Shown: positions 1 through 5,633, counted from the stretch's first letter. The stretch is 7,508 bases of DNA from JARBAU01 sp040414675 (GCA_040414675.1 JBEDUN010000057.1:1-7508); one strand, 5' to 3'. Made by a program: numbers and translations. Notes: generated by a model from the letters alone, not told the origin.

Positions 1-366
1 GATGCGGTTGATTTACCACCACCATCTCTAGCATCAATTAATCGTCTAGTCAGAACAAGGGCAGTAGATAGCGAGGATAATGACAAGAATAAGAAAATTG
101 GCGGAATGCTCTCGCGCGAGTCTGGTACCGCTACTAATGGATTTAGAAAAGCGGTAGATTCTGCAGTGAGAAGGATTCATGCATTAATAGCAAAAAGTGG
201 AAGACAAGGATTAGATGTAGATATAATTCAAGAGACCTTCGCAGTTGAAGATTCTGTTTTACTAGACGCATTGAAAAAGCTTGAAAAACTGAATACTATA
301 CAATGGCTTGATGATACACGAGTTATTCTCTCTGAGAATTTGGTAATGACTAGTGGCCTTTTATAG
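1..366 (+). CDS. C-terminal part of an unidentified protein with a probable winged-helix tail (5' end outside window)
   Basis: The frame is open from base 1, starting DAVDLPPPSLAS, and ends at TAG 364-366, so 121 residues are visible and the start lies before the window. A Pro-rich stretch and a charged linker (SEDNDKNKK) come first. The last ~70 residues then look like a winged-helix fold: an amphipathic helix (FRKAVDSAVRRIHALIAKSG), a second helix, a recognition-like helix (VLLDALKKLEKLNTI) and a short beta wing (IQWLDDTRVIL). Such tails are common on archaeal replication, repair and transcription proteins, but I do not recognise the family and the catalytic part is missing. An internal ATG at 106 is not the likely start, because coding character continues upstream of it. 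It converges on the 543-830 gene. Confidence 0.8.
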   Translation, partial: DAVDLPPPSLASINRLVRTRAVDSEDNDKNKKIGGMLSRESGTATNGFRKAVDSAVRRIHALIAKSGRQGLDVDIIQETFAVEDSVLLDALKKLEKLNTIQWLDDTRVILSENLVMTSGLL

Positions 367-424
367 ACTGCCTATAGAACAAAAGTCAGACTCTTTAAAT
401 AAAATTATTCAAAGGTGGTTTAAT

Positions 425-487
425 GTCGACCAGGAATAATTGTGCATTCCGACTTTATACTAATGGGGTGGGTCGACTCCCCATTAG
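425..487. terminator. Hairpin cluster between convergent genes, possible bidirectional terminator
   Basis: A 9-bp perfect inverted repeat, ctaatgggg (460-468) and ccccattag (479-487), encloses a 10-nt loop. A competing pairing exists: gtcgacc (425-431) with ggtcgac (471-477), enclosing a small ggaat/attcc hairpin (433-437 / 446-450). It sits between the stops of two convergent genes (366 and 543), which fits a terminator or 3'-end structure. There is no strong T-run after it on either strand, so the terminator role is inferred. Confidence 0.45.
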
Positions 488-542
488 ACTGATTTTAAGC
501 AGATTAATTAAATGGATTTCCTCTACTTCTCAATAATGTGAA

Positions 543-830
543 TTATTCTTTTTCTTCATTTTTTACCATCATTTTCGTGCTGATACTTATACCCTTTTTA
601 GTAGCACATAATTCCTGAATTTGTTTGCCATCACCATCACCATCACTATTGACAGAGGTTACTTTAGAGCACCAGACAGTACACGCGCCTTGGGCATTAC
701 ATTTTAGACCTTGTGGATCGCCAAAATGAAGATTATCCTTCGCATATGCTACGTATGAATATGAACTGATAATCGCTGCACCTATCAAGGCAGTTCCTAT
801 AACTACTAAAACAACCAATAATCTCTTCAT
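543..830 (-). CDS. Small exported protein with four cysteines and an Asp-Gly repeat
   Basis: A 95-residue protein of unknown function. Residues 1-30 form a clear Sec signal peptide: MKR, a hydrophobic core, and an SYVAYA cleavage site before KDN. The ~65-residue mature part has Cys44, Cys50, Cys54 and Cys75, enough for two disulfides outside the cell or a small metal site. It also has a DGDGDG stretch at 63-68 that resembles the start of a calcium-binding loop but lacks the rest of an EF-hand pattern. The DNA there is a (CATCAC)-type hexamer repeat on the + strand (about 629-646), so the acidic tract could also be a slippage product. The ATG at 830 is chosen because it begins the signal peptide and a TATA-like box lies 29 bases upstream. 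No Shine-Dalgarno sequence is seen. I do not recognise a family. Confidence 0.75.
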   Translation of the reverse strand: MKRLLVVLVVIGTALIGAAIISSYSYVAYAKDNLHFGDPQGLKCNAQGACTVWCSKVTSVNSDGDGDGKQIQELCATKKGISISTKMMVKNEEKE

Positions 831-1226
831 TTATTTTAATAAATTGAGGTGCTCTATTTTAACAACCATAATCTAAGATCGTTATCTTAAGTCAATAAAA
901 ATATTGACAAAATGTTTAGAAATTATCATGATAGGGTATGACTATAGCAGCAAGTAGAATTATACCACCAATTAATTCAATTTACTTGCAACTTGTAAAT
1001 ATCTTGTTAGACAGTGTGCGGAATATCATGACGCAATCCTAACCCATACTATCGTCAACAAACTCTAATCTTCATTCATTCTTTCAAATAACATTGCATT
1101 AGTGTCTCAAAAAGACCACGTATTTGAATAGATTATACATTGATAGATTTCCATATTGTTATCTATTATTATCTACATGGACTACTAGTGTCAGTTTAGT
1201 GTATTGCCACTAGTGAGATCATTGAG
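831..1226. other. Intergenic stretch with no convincing gene
   Basis: This lies between the start of the small exported protein gene and the stop of the deacetylase gene. It is AT-rich. It contains the TATA-like box at 856-862, a 10-bp palindrome tatcatgata (924-933), and a possible hairpin just beyond the deacetylase stop: actagtg (1184-1190) with cactagt (1208-1214), loop 17 nt, which may terminate that transcript. A 34-residue reading frame (938-1042, +) is noted among the findings but is not supported as a gene. Confidence 0.5.
856..862 (-). promoter_or_regulatory. TATA-like box for the 543-830 gene
   Basis: On the minus strand this reads TTAAAAT, centred 29 bases before the ATG at 830. 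This is the archaeal TATA position if transcription begins at or next to the start codon (leaderless mRNA). Confidence 0.45.
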
Positions 1227-2345
1227 TCAACTTAAGTATAGATCTCCACTGTTTCTGTTGTATCTTATTTCAGACATAGGAATTACACTAAAATGGTGAT
1301 CATACAAATATTTCATTTCCCTAGAGAATAGATTTACATCAGTGTCATACCGATTTTTTGAATAGCTCATATTAGAAGTATTAGTAAAGTTGTGATAGGT
1401 AATAATAGGAATGGTGTTTATTGTTCCACCACCATTGTATTTATCCTGACTATTCACTTCTTGTATAAATTGCTCAAACATCTGTGTAGAATTATATGAA
1501 TTATTTGTGTTGTTGTGAACATGATGCGTCCAGCTTCTAACAGAATATCTATCTGCCTTTCCTAACGTATCATAGTTAACAGTACTAGTCAAATTACTGC
1601 TTTTATTGTTATTGTTGTCATTATTGATAATGCTATTAATAAGTACACTTGGAATATGATTATTGCCACATTCCCCATTAGAGTAATCAGTTTCATTGAT
1701 ACGTCCCTTCTTATCTTCCACTGATAAATTACAATTCAAGAACGCAAGTGGCTTATCTCCAGTTCTTCCTAGTTGATAATACTTTGCTACCGTGTTTATT
1801 ACGGTGATATTGGTATGTCCTATATCATAAGGATATGCAAAAATTGGAACATCATTATTATTTATGTTCTGACTTGTACTATGATCTATAATACATTGTT
1901 TTGACTGTCCTATTTCATAATTTAGTTGCTGTTGTGAAAGATCGTCTAGTGGAATATGATTCATACTATGTGATTCTATATCATGACCCTGTCTTTCCAA
2001 TGTTTGAACGTCATTCCATGTCATTCTATCAGGGCTTTTTCCTACATAATTACAAACAATAAAATAACTTGCTTTGAAGCCAAATTTATCAAGTATTGGC
2101 TTAGCATAGGTAAACTGACTCTTCCATGCATCATCAAAGGCAACTATTACTGCATGAGCATTATTCTTGCTATTGCCATTATTCACAATATTGTTAATGT
2201 TACTTGAGTTATTGATACTACCTGTAAATGAATTAATACCATACACAAAATTCAATGAATACAAAGACCATAGCAGTAAGATAACTGCTAGTAACATACT
2301 ACTAACTAAATGTAAACAATCACAAAAAATTCTCTTTACCCTCAA
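1227..2345 (-). CDS. Exported polysaccharide deacetylase (NodB/CE4 domain), Asn-rich
   Basis: A 372-residue protein predicted to remove N- or O-acetyl groups from a surface polysaccharide with a divalent metal. Residues 1-36 are a signal peptide or membrane anchor (RVKR, then a long Leu/Ile core). NodB motifs appear in order. Motif 1 is AFDDAW with Asp71 and Asp72. Motif 2 is HSMNH with metal-ligand His126 and His130. Motif 3 is FAYPYD at 169-174, where the usual Arg is Ala. A motif-4-like RSWTHH lies at 270-275, and the motif-5-like ITYHN (His318) is followed by a closing helix and strand. Asn-rich low-complexity stretches at 42-62 and 238-251 and many N-x-S/T sequons suggest a glycosylated surface protein. 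The start is TTG at 2345: it keeps the basic RVKR n-region, which the next in-frame ATG (2297) would lose. The enzyme class is secure; the substrate is not. Confidence 0.9.
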   Translation of the reverse strand: MRVKRIFCDCLHLVSSMLLAVILLLWSLYSLNFVYGINSFTGSINNSSNINNIVNNGNSKNNAHAVIVAFDDAWKSQFTYAKPILDKFGFKASYFIVCNYVGKSPDRMTWNDVQTLERQGHDIESHSMNHIPLDDLSQQQLNYEIGQSKQCIIDHSTSQNINNNDVPIFAYPYDIGHTNITVINTVAKYYQLGRTGDKPLAFLNCNLSVEDKKGRINETDYSNGECGNNHIPSVLINSIINNDNNNNKSSNLTSTVNYDTLGKADRYSVRSWTHHVHNNTNNSYNSTQMFEQFIQEVNSQDKYNGGGTINTIPIITYHNFTNTSNMSYSKNRYDTDVNLFSREMKYLYDHHFSVIPMSEIRYNRNSGDLYLS

Positions 2346-2378
2346 CTAAACATTCCGTCATTTGATATCTAAGTTGAG

Positions 2379-2385
2379 ATATTTT
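2379..2385 (-). promoter_or_regulatory. Possible TATA-like box for the deacetylase gene
   Basis: On the minus strand this reads AAAATAT, centred about 37 bases before the TTG at 2345. A short leader of about 10 bases would be needed, so the match is weaker than at neighbouring genes. Confidence 0.3.
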
Positions 2386-2433
2386 ACTATAAGCTAACGT
2401 TGTTAATTGACATTGTTAACTAACCGGTTTGGC

Positions 2434-2468
2434 ATATGATTATAGAACTGGAGATCCTATAATCATAT
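2434..2468. repeat. Perfect 12-bp inverted repeat with 11-nt spacer
   Basis: The left arm atatgattatag (2434-2445) and right arm ctataatcatat (2457-2468) are exact reverse complements around the spacer aactggagatc. A T-rich stretch (cttttatttt, about 2481-2490) follows on the + strand. It lies about 90 bases upstream of the deacetylase start. It could be an operator, a terminator of an unseen + strand transcript, or a remnant of a mobile element end. No function can be assigned. Confidence 0.8.
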
Positions 2469-2719
2469 CTGAAATAGGGGCTTTTATTTTAAATTGTAAA
2501 AAATAATATATTAAAAAGGTTTTCTGTATTGAGAGATCTAGTGCATAGACTTACGTCTAGGTATGATGACTATAGGTTATGGGCGAGTCTATCATGAGGC
2601 AGACGTCTCATAAATATCGACATCTCTTTGCTCTATGATAAATCGGGAAGGTCTAACAGGTTCTATTTAGTCTATATTGAATGAAAGGGTGCTATATGCT
2701 ATAATCTTTGAGGATCATG

Positions 2720-2727
2720 CATATATG
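2720..2727 (+). promoter_or_regulatory. TATA-like box for the 2750 gene
   Basis: CATATATG is centred about 26-27 bases before the ATG at 2750, at the usual archaeal TATA distance for a leaderless start. A second AT-rich match (ctatatgctataatc, 2692-2706) lies further upstream. Confidence 0.35.
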
Positions 2728-2749
2728 CTATCTTGCAGTAAGCGGCTTA

Positions 2750-2947
2750 ATGTACAGACAATACATGTTTGTCATAATGGCGGCAATACTGTTGACTGCA
2801 CTCGTAACAATTGCTCTGAGCTCTGTCAGTGATACTGCACACGCGGCTAAAGTTGTAATTATAAAAAAGAAGGGGGGTTCTAATATGACTAATGCCACTG
2901 GTGCTGGCGCTAATATGACTGGTGCTGGCGCTAATATGACAAAGTAG
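2750..2947 (+). CDS. Very small exported protein with Asn-Met-Thr repeats
   Basis: A 65-residue protein from ATG 2750. Residues 1-32 make a good signal peptide (MYRQYMF, then a hydrophobic core ending in DTAHA before AKVV). The mature part is only ~33 residues: a basic VVIIKKKGG stretch followed by SNMTNATGAGANMTGAGANMTK, with four N-x-T glycosylation sequons. The last part comes from a 21-bp tandem repeat. The frame is open upstream to TTG 2708 and ATG 2717, but those starts place hydrophobic residues before the basic n-region, and a TATA-like box fits 2750 better. No family is recognised. The export signal and repeat support a real gene, but the short mature part leaves doubt. Confidence 0.55.
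   Translation: MYRQYMFVIMAAILLTALVTIALSSVSDTAHAAKVVIIKKKGGSNMTNATGAGANMTGAGANMTK
2897..2940 (+). repeat. 21-bp tandem repeat inside the small exported protein gene
   Basis: Two full identical 21-bp units starting actggtgctggcg (2897-2917 and 2918-2938), plus two bases of a third, encode TGAGANM repeats ahead of the stop. The unit is a whole number of codons, so copy-number changes keep the frame. Confidence 0.85.
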
Positions 2948-2948
2948 C

Positions 2949-2969
2949 AACAGGTCTTAGTAGCCTGTT
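2949..2969 (+). terminator. Possible terminator hairpin after the 2750 gene
   Basis: aacagg (2949-2954) pairs with cctgtt (2964-2969) over a 9-nt loop, right after the TAG at 2945-2947. A T-run (attttttg, about 2993-3000) follows about 25 bases later. The stem is short, so the role is tentative. Confidence 0.35.
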
Positions 2970-3022
2970 ATAACAGCAAACATCCTCTACATATTTTTTG
3001 TACCTAGAATACCACCAAATAC

Positions 3023-3043
3023 AATAATAATAATAATAAATAA
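3023..3043. repeat. AAT trinucleotide microsatellite
   Basis: Five AAT units run in tandem, then aaataa. It is non-coding here and likely prone to slippage. Confidence 0.8.
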
Positions 3044-3208
3044 GCTGTTTGCCAGGTTTTATGCGATTGAATCAACCAGTATAGCAAAACAACCCTACAT
3101 ATGCTGATTTTTGGTTCTAGTATTGGTGTCTTCGATTGTATTATATTCAACTTACTATTTATCTTCTTTGATACTATTTGTGAAGAAAGAATTGTGGATA
3201 ATAACAAT

Positions 3209-3285
3209 TTGTAGTATAGCGAATAGGTAACACAAATTTACAGTATTTATTAAATGTGCTATACAATAATCTAAATATACTACAA
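3209..3285. repeat. Nested inverted repeats around a promoter
   Basis: ttgtagtata (3209-3218) is the exact reverse complement of tatactacaa (3276-3285). The overlapping gtatagc (3214-3220) also matches gctatac (3258-3264). The right arm overlaps the TATA-like box (3272-3279) of the 3305 gene, so protein binding or DNA structure here could affect its transcription. That role is inferred. Confidence 0.55.
3272..3279 (+). promoter_or_regulatory. TATA-like box for the 3305 gene
   Basis: TAAATATA is centred about 29-30 bases before the TTG at 3305. The spacing matches the cupin gene and the 543-830 gene and favours TTG over the ATG at 3323. Confidence 0.4.
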
Positions 3286-3304
3286 TATTTTATTACTTTT
3301 TGAT

Positions 3305-3664
3305 TTGCAAATTAGCAAAAAAATGACGTCTGGAATTACAATGGTGCTAATAGCAACAGTAAGTGCAGCTCTTCTGACCATTCCTACAAAAGTTACAATG
3401 GCACAGACATCCCCAGGAAACCAAACTATGCAAGGAATGTCAGATAATCAAGTAAAAATGATGAAAGCGCTGATAGCAATAAAAGTAGCTCAAATAAGGT
3501 CAAATCATCCATTACTTGCTGCTATAGCTGACAAGATACAGACTATGGATATAAAAGATACTCTAAGGTATTTGGTGGGCGTAGATATAGTAACTAATCT
3601 ATTAAAAGCACATGCTGATCAACTGACAAGTCAAACAGCAAGCAATCAAACTGCGACTCAGTGA
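3305..3664 (+). CDS. Exported helical protein of unknown function
   Basis: 119 residues. Residues 1-33 are a signal peptide with the basic pair Lys5-Lys6, a hydrophobic core and a KVTMA cleavage site before QTSPG. The mature part begins with a short polar stretch (GNQTMQGMSDNQ). It continues with about 65 residues that look fully helical, with Met/Ile/Ala/Leu on one face (VKMMKALIAIKVAQIR, then LLAAIADKIQTMD and VDIVTNLLKAHADQL). It ends in a Thr/Ser/Gln/Asn tail with an N-x-T sequon. It has no cysteine and no metal motif. The start is uncertain: TTG 3305 gives the basic n-region and correct TATA spacing, whereas ATG 3323 would leave an uncharged n-region. I do not recognise a family. The protein appears to be secreted and free-standing, with its own promoter. 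Confidence 0.75.
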   Translation: MQISKKMTSGITMVLIATVSAALLTIPTKVTMAQTSPGNQTMQGMSDNQVKMMKALIAIKVAQIRSNHPLLAAIADKIQTMDIKDTLRYLVGVDIVTNLLKAHADQLTSQTASNQTATQ

Positions 3665-3814
3665 TACAATAGGAGACATTCATTATCTAATAATTATGAT
3701 CCTCTAATTTTTTTTCTATGTCTCTAGTGATTGCCTTCATAATTGATACTATCTTTCAGAGTATTCCTCTCTCTATCTTTCACCAATCCCAGTTACCTAA
3801 TACTCGATTAACTT

Positions 3815-3833
3815 TAGATACTATCAGTATCTA
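3815..3833. repeat. 8-bp perfect hairpin with 3-nt loop
   Basis: tagatact (3815-3822) and agtatcta (3826-3833) are exact reverse complements around atc. It is about 150 bases past the 3305-3664 gene and about 205 bases before the next start. No T-run follows on either side, so it is more likely a protein-binding dyad than a terminator. Confidence 0.7.
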
Positions 3834-4006
3834 TGGCTGTGATTAGTGGCGAAAAGAGCGCGAGTTTGTGCTCCTTATTCCTCATCTATATTAACAGGTG
3901 CTTGAACCAATATTTCTGAATACGATATATAGTCAATGTATACAAAAAGTGGACAGGTCTTTGAGGCTACCTGACTACATGGTAGAATCTTTTTCTAGAG
4001 TCTAGG

Positions 4007-4025
4007 TATATTTTATTTATATATA
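4007..4025 (+). promoter_or_regulatory. TATA-like region for the 4040 gene
   Basis: This 19-base A/T-only stretch begins TATATTTTATTT, whose first half is centred about 28 bases before the ATG at 4040. There is no Shine-Dalgarno sequence between it and the start. Confidence 0.45.
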
Positions 4026-4039
4026 CGTAAACGTTTGAA

Positions 4040-4762
4040 ATGTACAGGAACATTGTAATGTACTCTAATTATAGTACTAAAGTAAAACTTGTAACAATTG
4101 CTCTAACATTAATCTCCTCGATATCTTTTAGCTTGTCACTAAATATGTCTCATACCCCACAGGTTATTAATAACTTAGCCTTTGCGCAACAGAATCCAAT
4201 ACTGCCCAATTATAAAGGAGATCATCGAGCTTTAGAATCATCCAATACTATCGGTAATAAGGCGAATTTGGCTTCTAGCGAGATTCAGCCCAACTCACTG
4301 GTACATTACCAACCTATAACTCCTGCCAGCCATTATTATACAGGCAGTTCCAATAAAGCAAGTATAAACAGTTTTCCGATATCGACAACTAATATGACCA
4401 GTTTAACTAATCCTTCAGCTACTGTTCAAACTGTTTCGCTAGTACACTATCAACCTATTACCCCAGCAGGTTCAGAGGATCCCATTACAAGTACGAATTC
4501 TGCCGGACCTGAGCATACAAGCACGAATGATAATGGTGGCAGTCATCATAACAACAATAACAACGACAACAGCCACAATGGAGGAAGTCATTCGGATAGT
4601 ACTCATCACAAGTCTTCTAACCACGATAATGATAGTCATGGTGGAGGAACTGGTAGTAGTCATCACAATAGTCACCATTCTGATAGCCATGATCACGGTG
4701 GAGCATCTGCATCAGCATCTGCAGGTGGTGGTGATGGAGCATCTGCATCAGCATCTGCATGA
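4040..4762 (+). CDS. Exported protein with duplicated SLVHYQPITPA motif and His-rich tail
   Basis: 240 residues. Residues 1-49 read as a long signal peptide: a polar n-region with Lys14 and Lys16, hydrophobic 17-34, and NLAFA before QQNP. The mature protein has two exact copies of SLVHYQPITPA (86-96 and 133-143) separated by a Ser/Thr/Asn-rich linker. A strongly biased region at 160-220 made of His, Asn, Ser, Asp and Gly holds 14 His in about 50 residues. The tail has two copies of GASASASA (221-228, 233-240). The His/Asp-rich region could bind metal ions such as Cu, Ni or Zn; that is inference. The two 11-residue motifs use different codons, so they are not a recent duplication, whereas the GASASASA copies are identical in DNA. 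No family is recognised. Low complexity suggests a flexible surface or matrix protein. ATG 4058 is an alternative start. Confidence 0.75.
   Translation: MYRNIVMYSNYSTKVKLVTIALTLISSISFSLSLNMSHTPQVINNLAFAQQNPILPNYKGDHRALESSNTIGNKANLASSEIQPNSLVHYQPITPASHYYTGSSNKASINSFPISTTNMTSLTNPSATVQTVSLVHYQPITPAGSEDPITSTNSAGPEHTSTNDNGGSHHNNNNNDNSHNGGSHSDSTHHKSSNHDNDSHGGGTGSSHHNSHHSDSHDHGGASASASAGGGDGASASASA
4700..4759 (+). repeat. Identical 24-bp direct repeats encoding GASASASA
   Basis: The 24-bp unit beginning ggagcatctgcatcagc occurs at 4700-4723 and 4736-4759, in frame at 36-bp spacing. The identity at DNA level implies recent duplication or slippage. Confidence 0.85.
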
Positions 4763-4917
4763 TAAGTATATCCCATGCATGCACTAGGTCGTGATGGCAA
4801 CTAGATAACTACGACTGCAGGCAGGCCATATTGTCATAAAGCACAATTCACATCATATAGAGCTAAGAAATTGCTTATTACAATTGCTGTTCTATATCGA
4901 TAGTGGTTGGTTAGACC

Positions 4918-4934
4918 AAAGAAAGAAAGAAAGA
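4918..4934. repeat. AAAG tetranucleotide microsatellite
   Basis: Four AAAG units plus one A lie in the non-coding gap before the cupin gene, just after a small ttggt-tag-accaa hairpin. They may be terminator debris or a slippage site. Confidence 0.7.
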
Positions 4935-4980
4935 TAGTCATTGTTAAGTTACGTAGTGGATATGATCTTATAGAACAATG

Positions 4981-4991
4981 CTTATAATAAT
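4981..4991 (+). promoter_or_regulatory. TATA-like box for the cupin gene
   Basis: CTTATAATAAT is centred 29 bases before the ATG at 5015. No Shine-Dalgarno sequence lies between them, so the transcript is probably leaderless. Confidence 0.5.
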
Positions 4992-5014
4992 CACACTCCA
5001 TTACTTCAATTTCA

Positions 5015-5374
5015 ATGGCAAAAATGCAAAAGAAGAATCTAGATACATCACCTGACGAAGTACGGAAATTTGAGAACGGCAAAATTGAGCTTGCAAATCT
5101 CGGTGATGTGACGATAGGTAGAGCAATATTAGAACCAGGTTGGAGTTGGGAGAAATGTGTCAAGCCTCTAGTGAAGACAGACAGTTGTCAGGCGCCGCAT
5201 ACTCAGTATATAGTTTCTGGTAGAATCAAAGTGGTAATGGATGATGGTACCGAAGAAGAATTTGGCCCTGGAGATGCTGCGCTAATTCCACCTGGACATA
5301 ATGCGTGGGTTGTAGGAAACGAACCTGTAATTGGTATTGACTTTACAGGCCTGAAAGATTACGCAAAGAGTTGA
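5015..5374 (+). CDS. Single-domain cupin protein
   Basis: 119 residues with no signal peptide, so probably cytoplasmic. It fits a small conserved cupin family found in bacteria and archaea: EPGWSW (40-45), KTDSCQAPHTQYIVSGR (54-70), MDDGTE (75-80), and the second cupin motif GPGDAALIPPGHNAWVVGNEP (from 84). Cupin motif 1 normally supplies H-x-H...E. Here only His62 remains and the next position is Gln64, while motif 2 keeps His95. The metal site is therefore reduced or completed by other residues such as Cys58. The family is recognisable but its reaction is not established; a sensor, isomerase or quercetinase-like role is possible. The full domain length is present. It is monocistronic, with its own TATA-like box and a pyrimidine-rich terminator. 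Confidence 0.88.
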   Translation: MAKMQKKNLDTSPDEVRKFENGKIELANLGDVTIGRAILEPGWSWEKCVKPLVKTDSCQAPHTQYIVSGRIKVVMDDGTEEEFGPGDAALIPPGHNAWVVGNEPVIGIDFTGLKDYAKS

Positions 5375-5409
5375 AGTTAACCGAAATATACTATAAAATG
5401 ACCGTTTGA

Positions 5410-5444
5410 TTCTTTTTCTTTTTCTTCTTTTTCTTTTAATTTTG
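5410..5444 (+). terminator. T-rich terminator after the cupin gene
   Basis: Starting about 35 bases after the cupin stop, this 35-base run is almost all T and C with repeated TTTTTC blocks. Oligo-U tracts of this kind terminate archaeal RNA polymerase without needing a hairpin. Confidence 0.6.
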
Positions 5445-5633
5445 ACAATATAGTTACAGATTGATAGTGGCATAGGATTTCTATAGAATGAGGACTGTAG
5501 GTAGAGTGAGATCAGTCTATTAATCCCTACTTATTAGCCGAAACCTACAATATCGGAGCGATTTCAAGCTCATGTAAGTAATCCTTAATATAGTAACATT
5601 ATAGCAGAGCAGTATAAAAAATGTAGTTGGAAT

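Larger units (their letters stand above)
2346..2749. other. Divergent intergenic region rich in inverted repeats
   Basis: No supported gene is present. It holds the promoters of the deacetylase (-) and of the small + strand gene. Visible elements are the direct repeat ttgttaa flanking a spacer (about 2399-2417), palindromes gttaac (2415-2420) and aaccggtt (2422-2429), a perfect 12-bp inverted repeat (2434-2468), tagac-ttac-gtcta (2546-2559), and the palindrome agacgtct (2601-2608). A 16-codon reading frame at 2563 is too short to support. Confidence 0.5.
2948..3304. other. Intergenic stretch with an AAT microsatellite and no supported gene
   Basis: Beyond the hairpin at 2949-2969 there is an (AAT)n-type repeat at 3023-3043. 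A 67-codon minus-strand frame across it is rejected, because its Leu run is only the translated repeat. Near the end lie long-range inverted repeats (3209-3220 with 3258-3285) that surround the probable promoter of the next gene. Confidence 0.5.
3665..4039. other. Intergenic stretch with two hairpins and no supported gene
   Basis: After the stop at 3664 there is a T-run (attttttttc, about 3708-3717) that could end the upstream transcript. An 8-bp hairpin lies at 3815-3833 and a 5-bp hairpin caggt/acctg at 3954-3973. A 43-codon + strand frame (3718-3849) has no export signal, promoter or recognisable content and is not called. Confidence 0.5.

Noticed and set aside
465..483. tRNA T-arm-like sequence (gggtcgactcccc)
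   Set aside because: The loop and stem lengths do not fit a T-arm and no acceptor, D or anticodon arms lie nearby. It is part of the 460-487 hairpin.
1227..2345. Possible circular permutation of the deacetylase, with the YHN and F..EM.YL motifs at the C-terminus
   Set aside because: The same motifs fit the normal NodB motif 5 His and the closing helix and strand. All five motifs run in the standard order, so no permutation is needed.
3004..3207. 67-codon minus-strand frame with a Leu run
   Set aside because: The Leu run is the translated AAT microsatellite; no promoter or signal is present.
3718..3849. 43-codon + strand frame
   Set aside because: It has no start signals, and it is crossed by a perfect hairpin at 3815-3833. 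Nothing in its content is recognisable.
4472..4787. Met/Thr/Ile/Val-rich frames on both strands
   Set aside because: They are alternate readings of the His/Asn-rich repeat region of the 4040-4762 gene.
4834..5163. 109-codon minus-strand frame
   Set aside because: It lies antisense across the start of the well-supported cupin gene and has no recognisable content.
5282..5473. 63-codon minus-strand frame with a Lys/Arg-rich stretch
   Set aside because: The basic stretch is the antisense of the T/C-rich terminator and the rest shadows the cupin.
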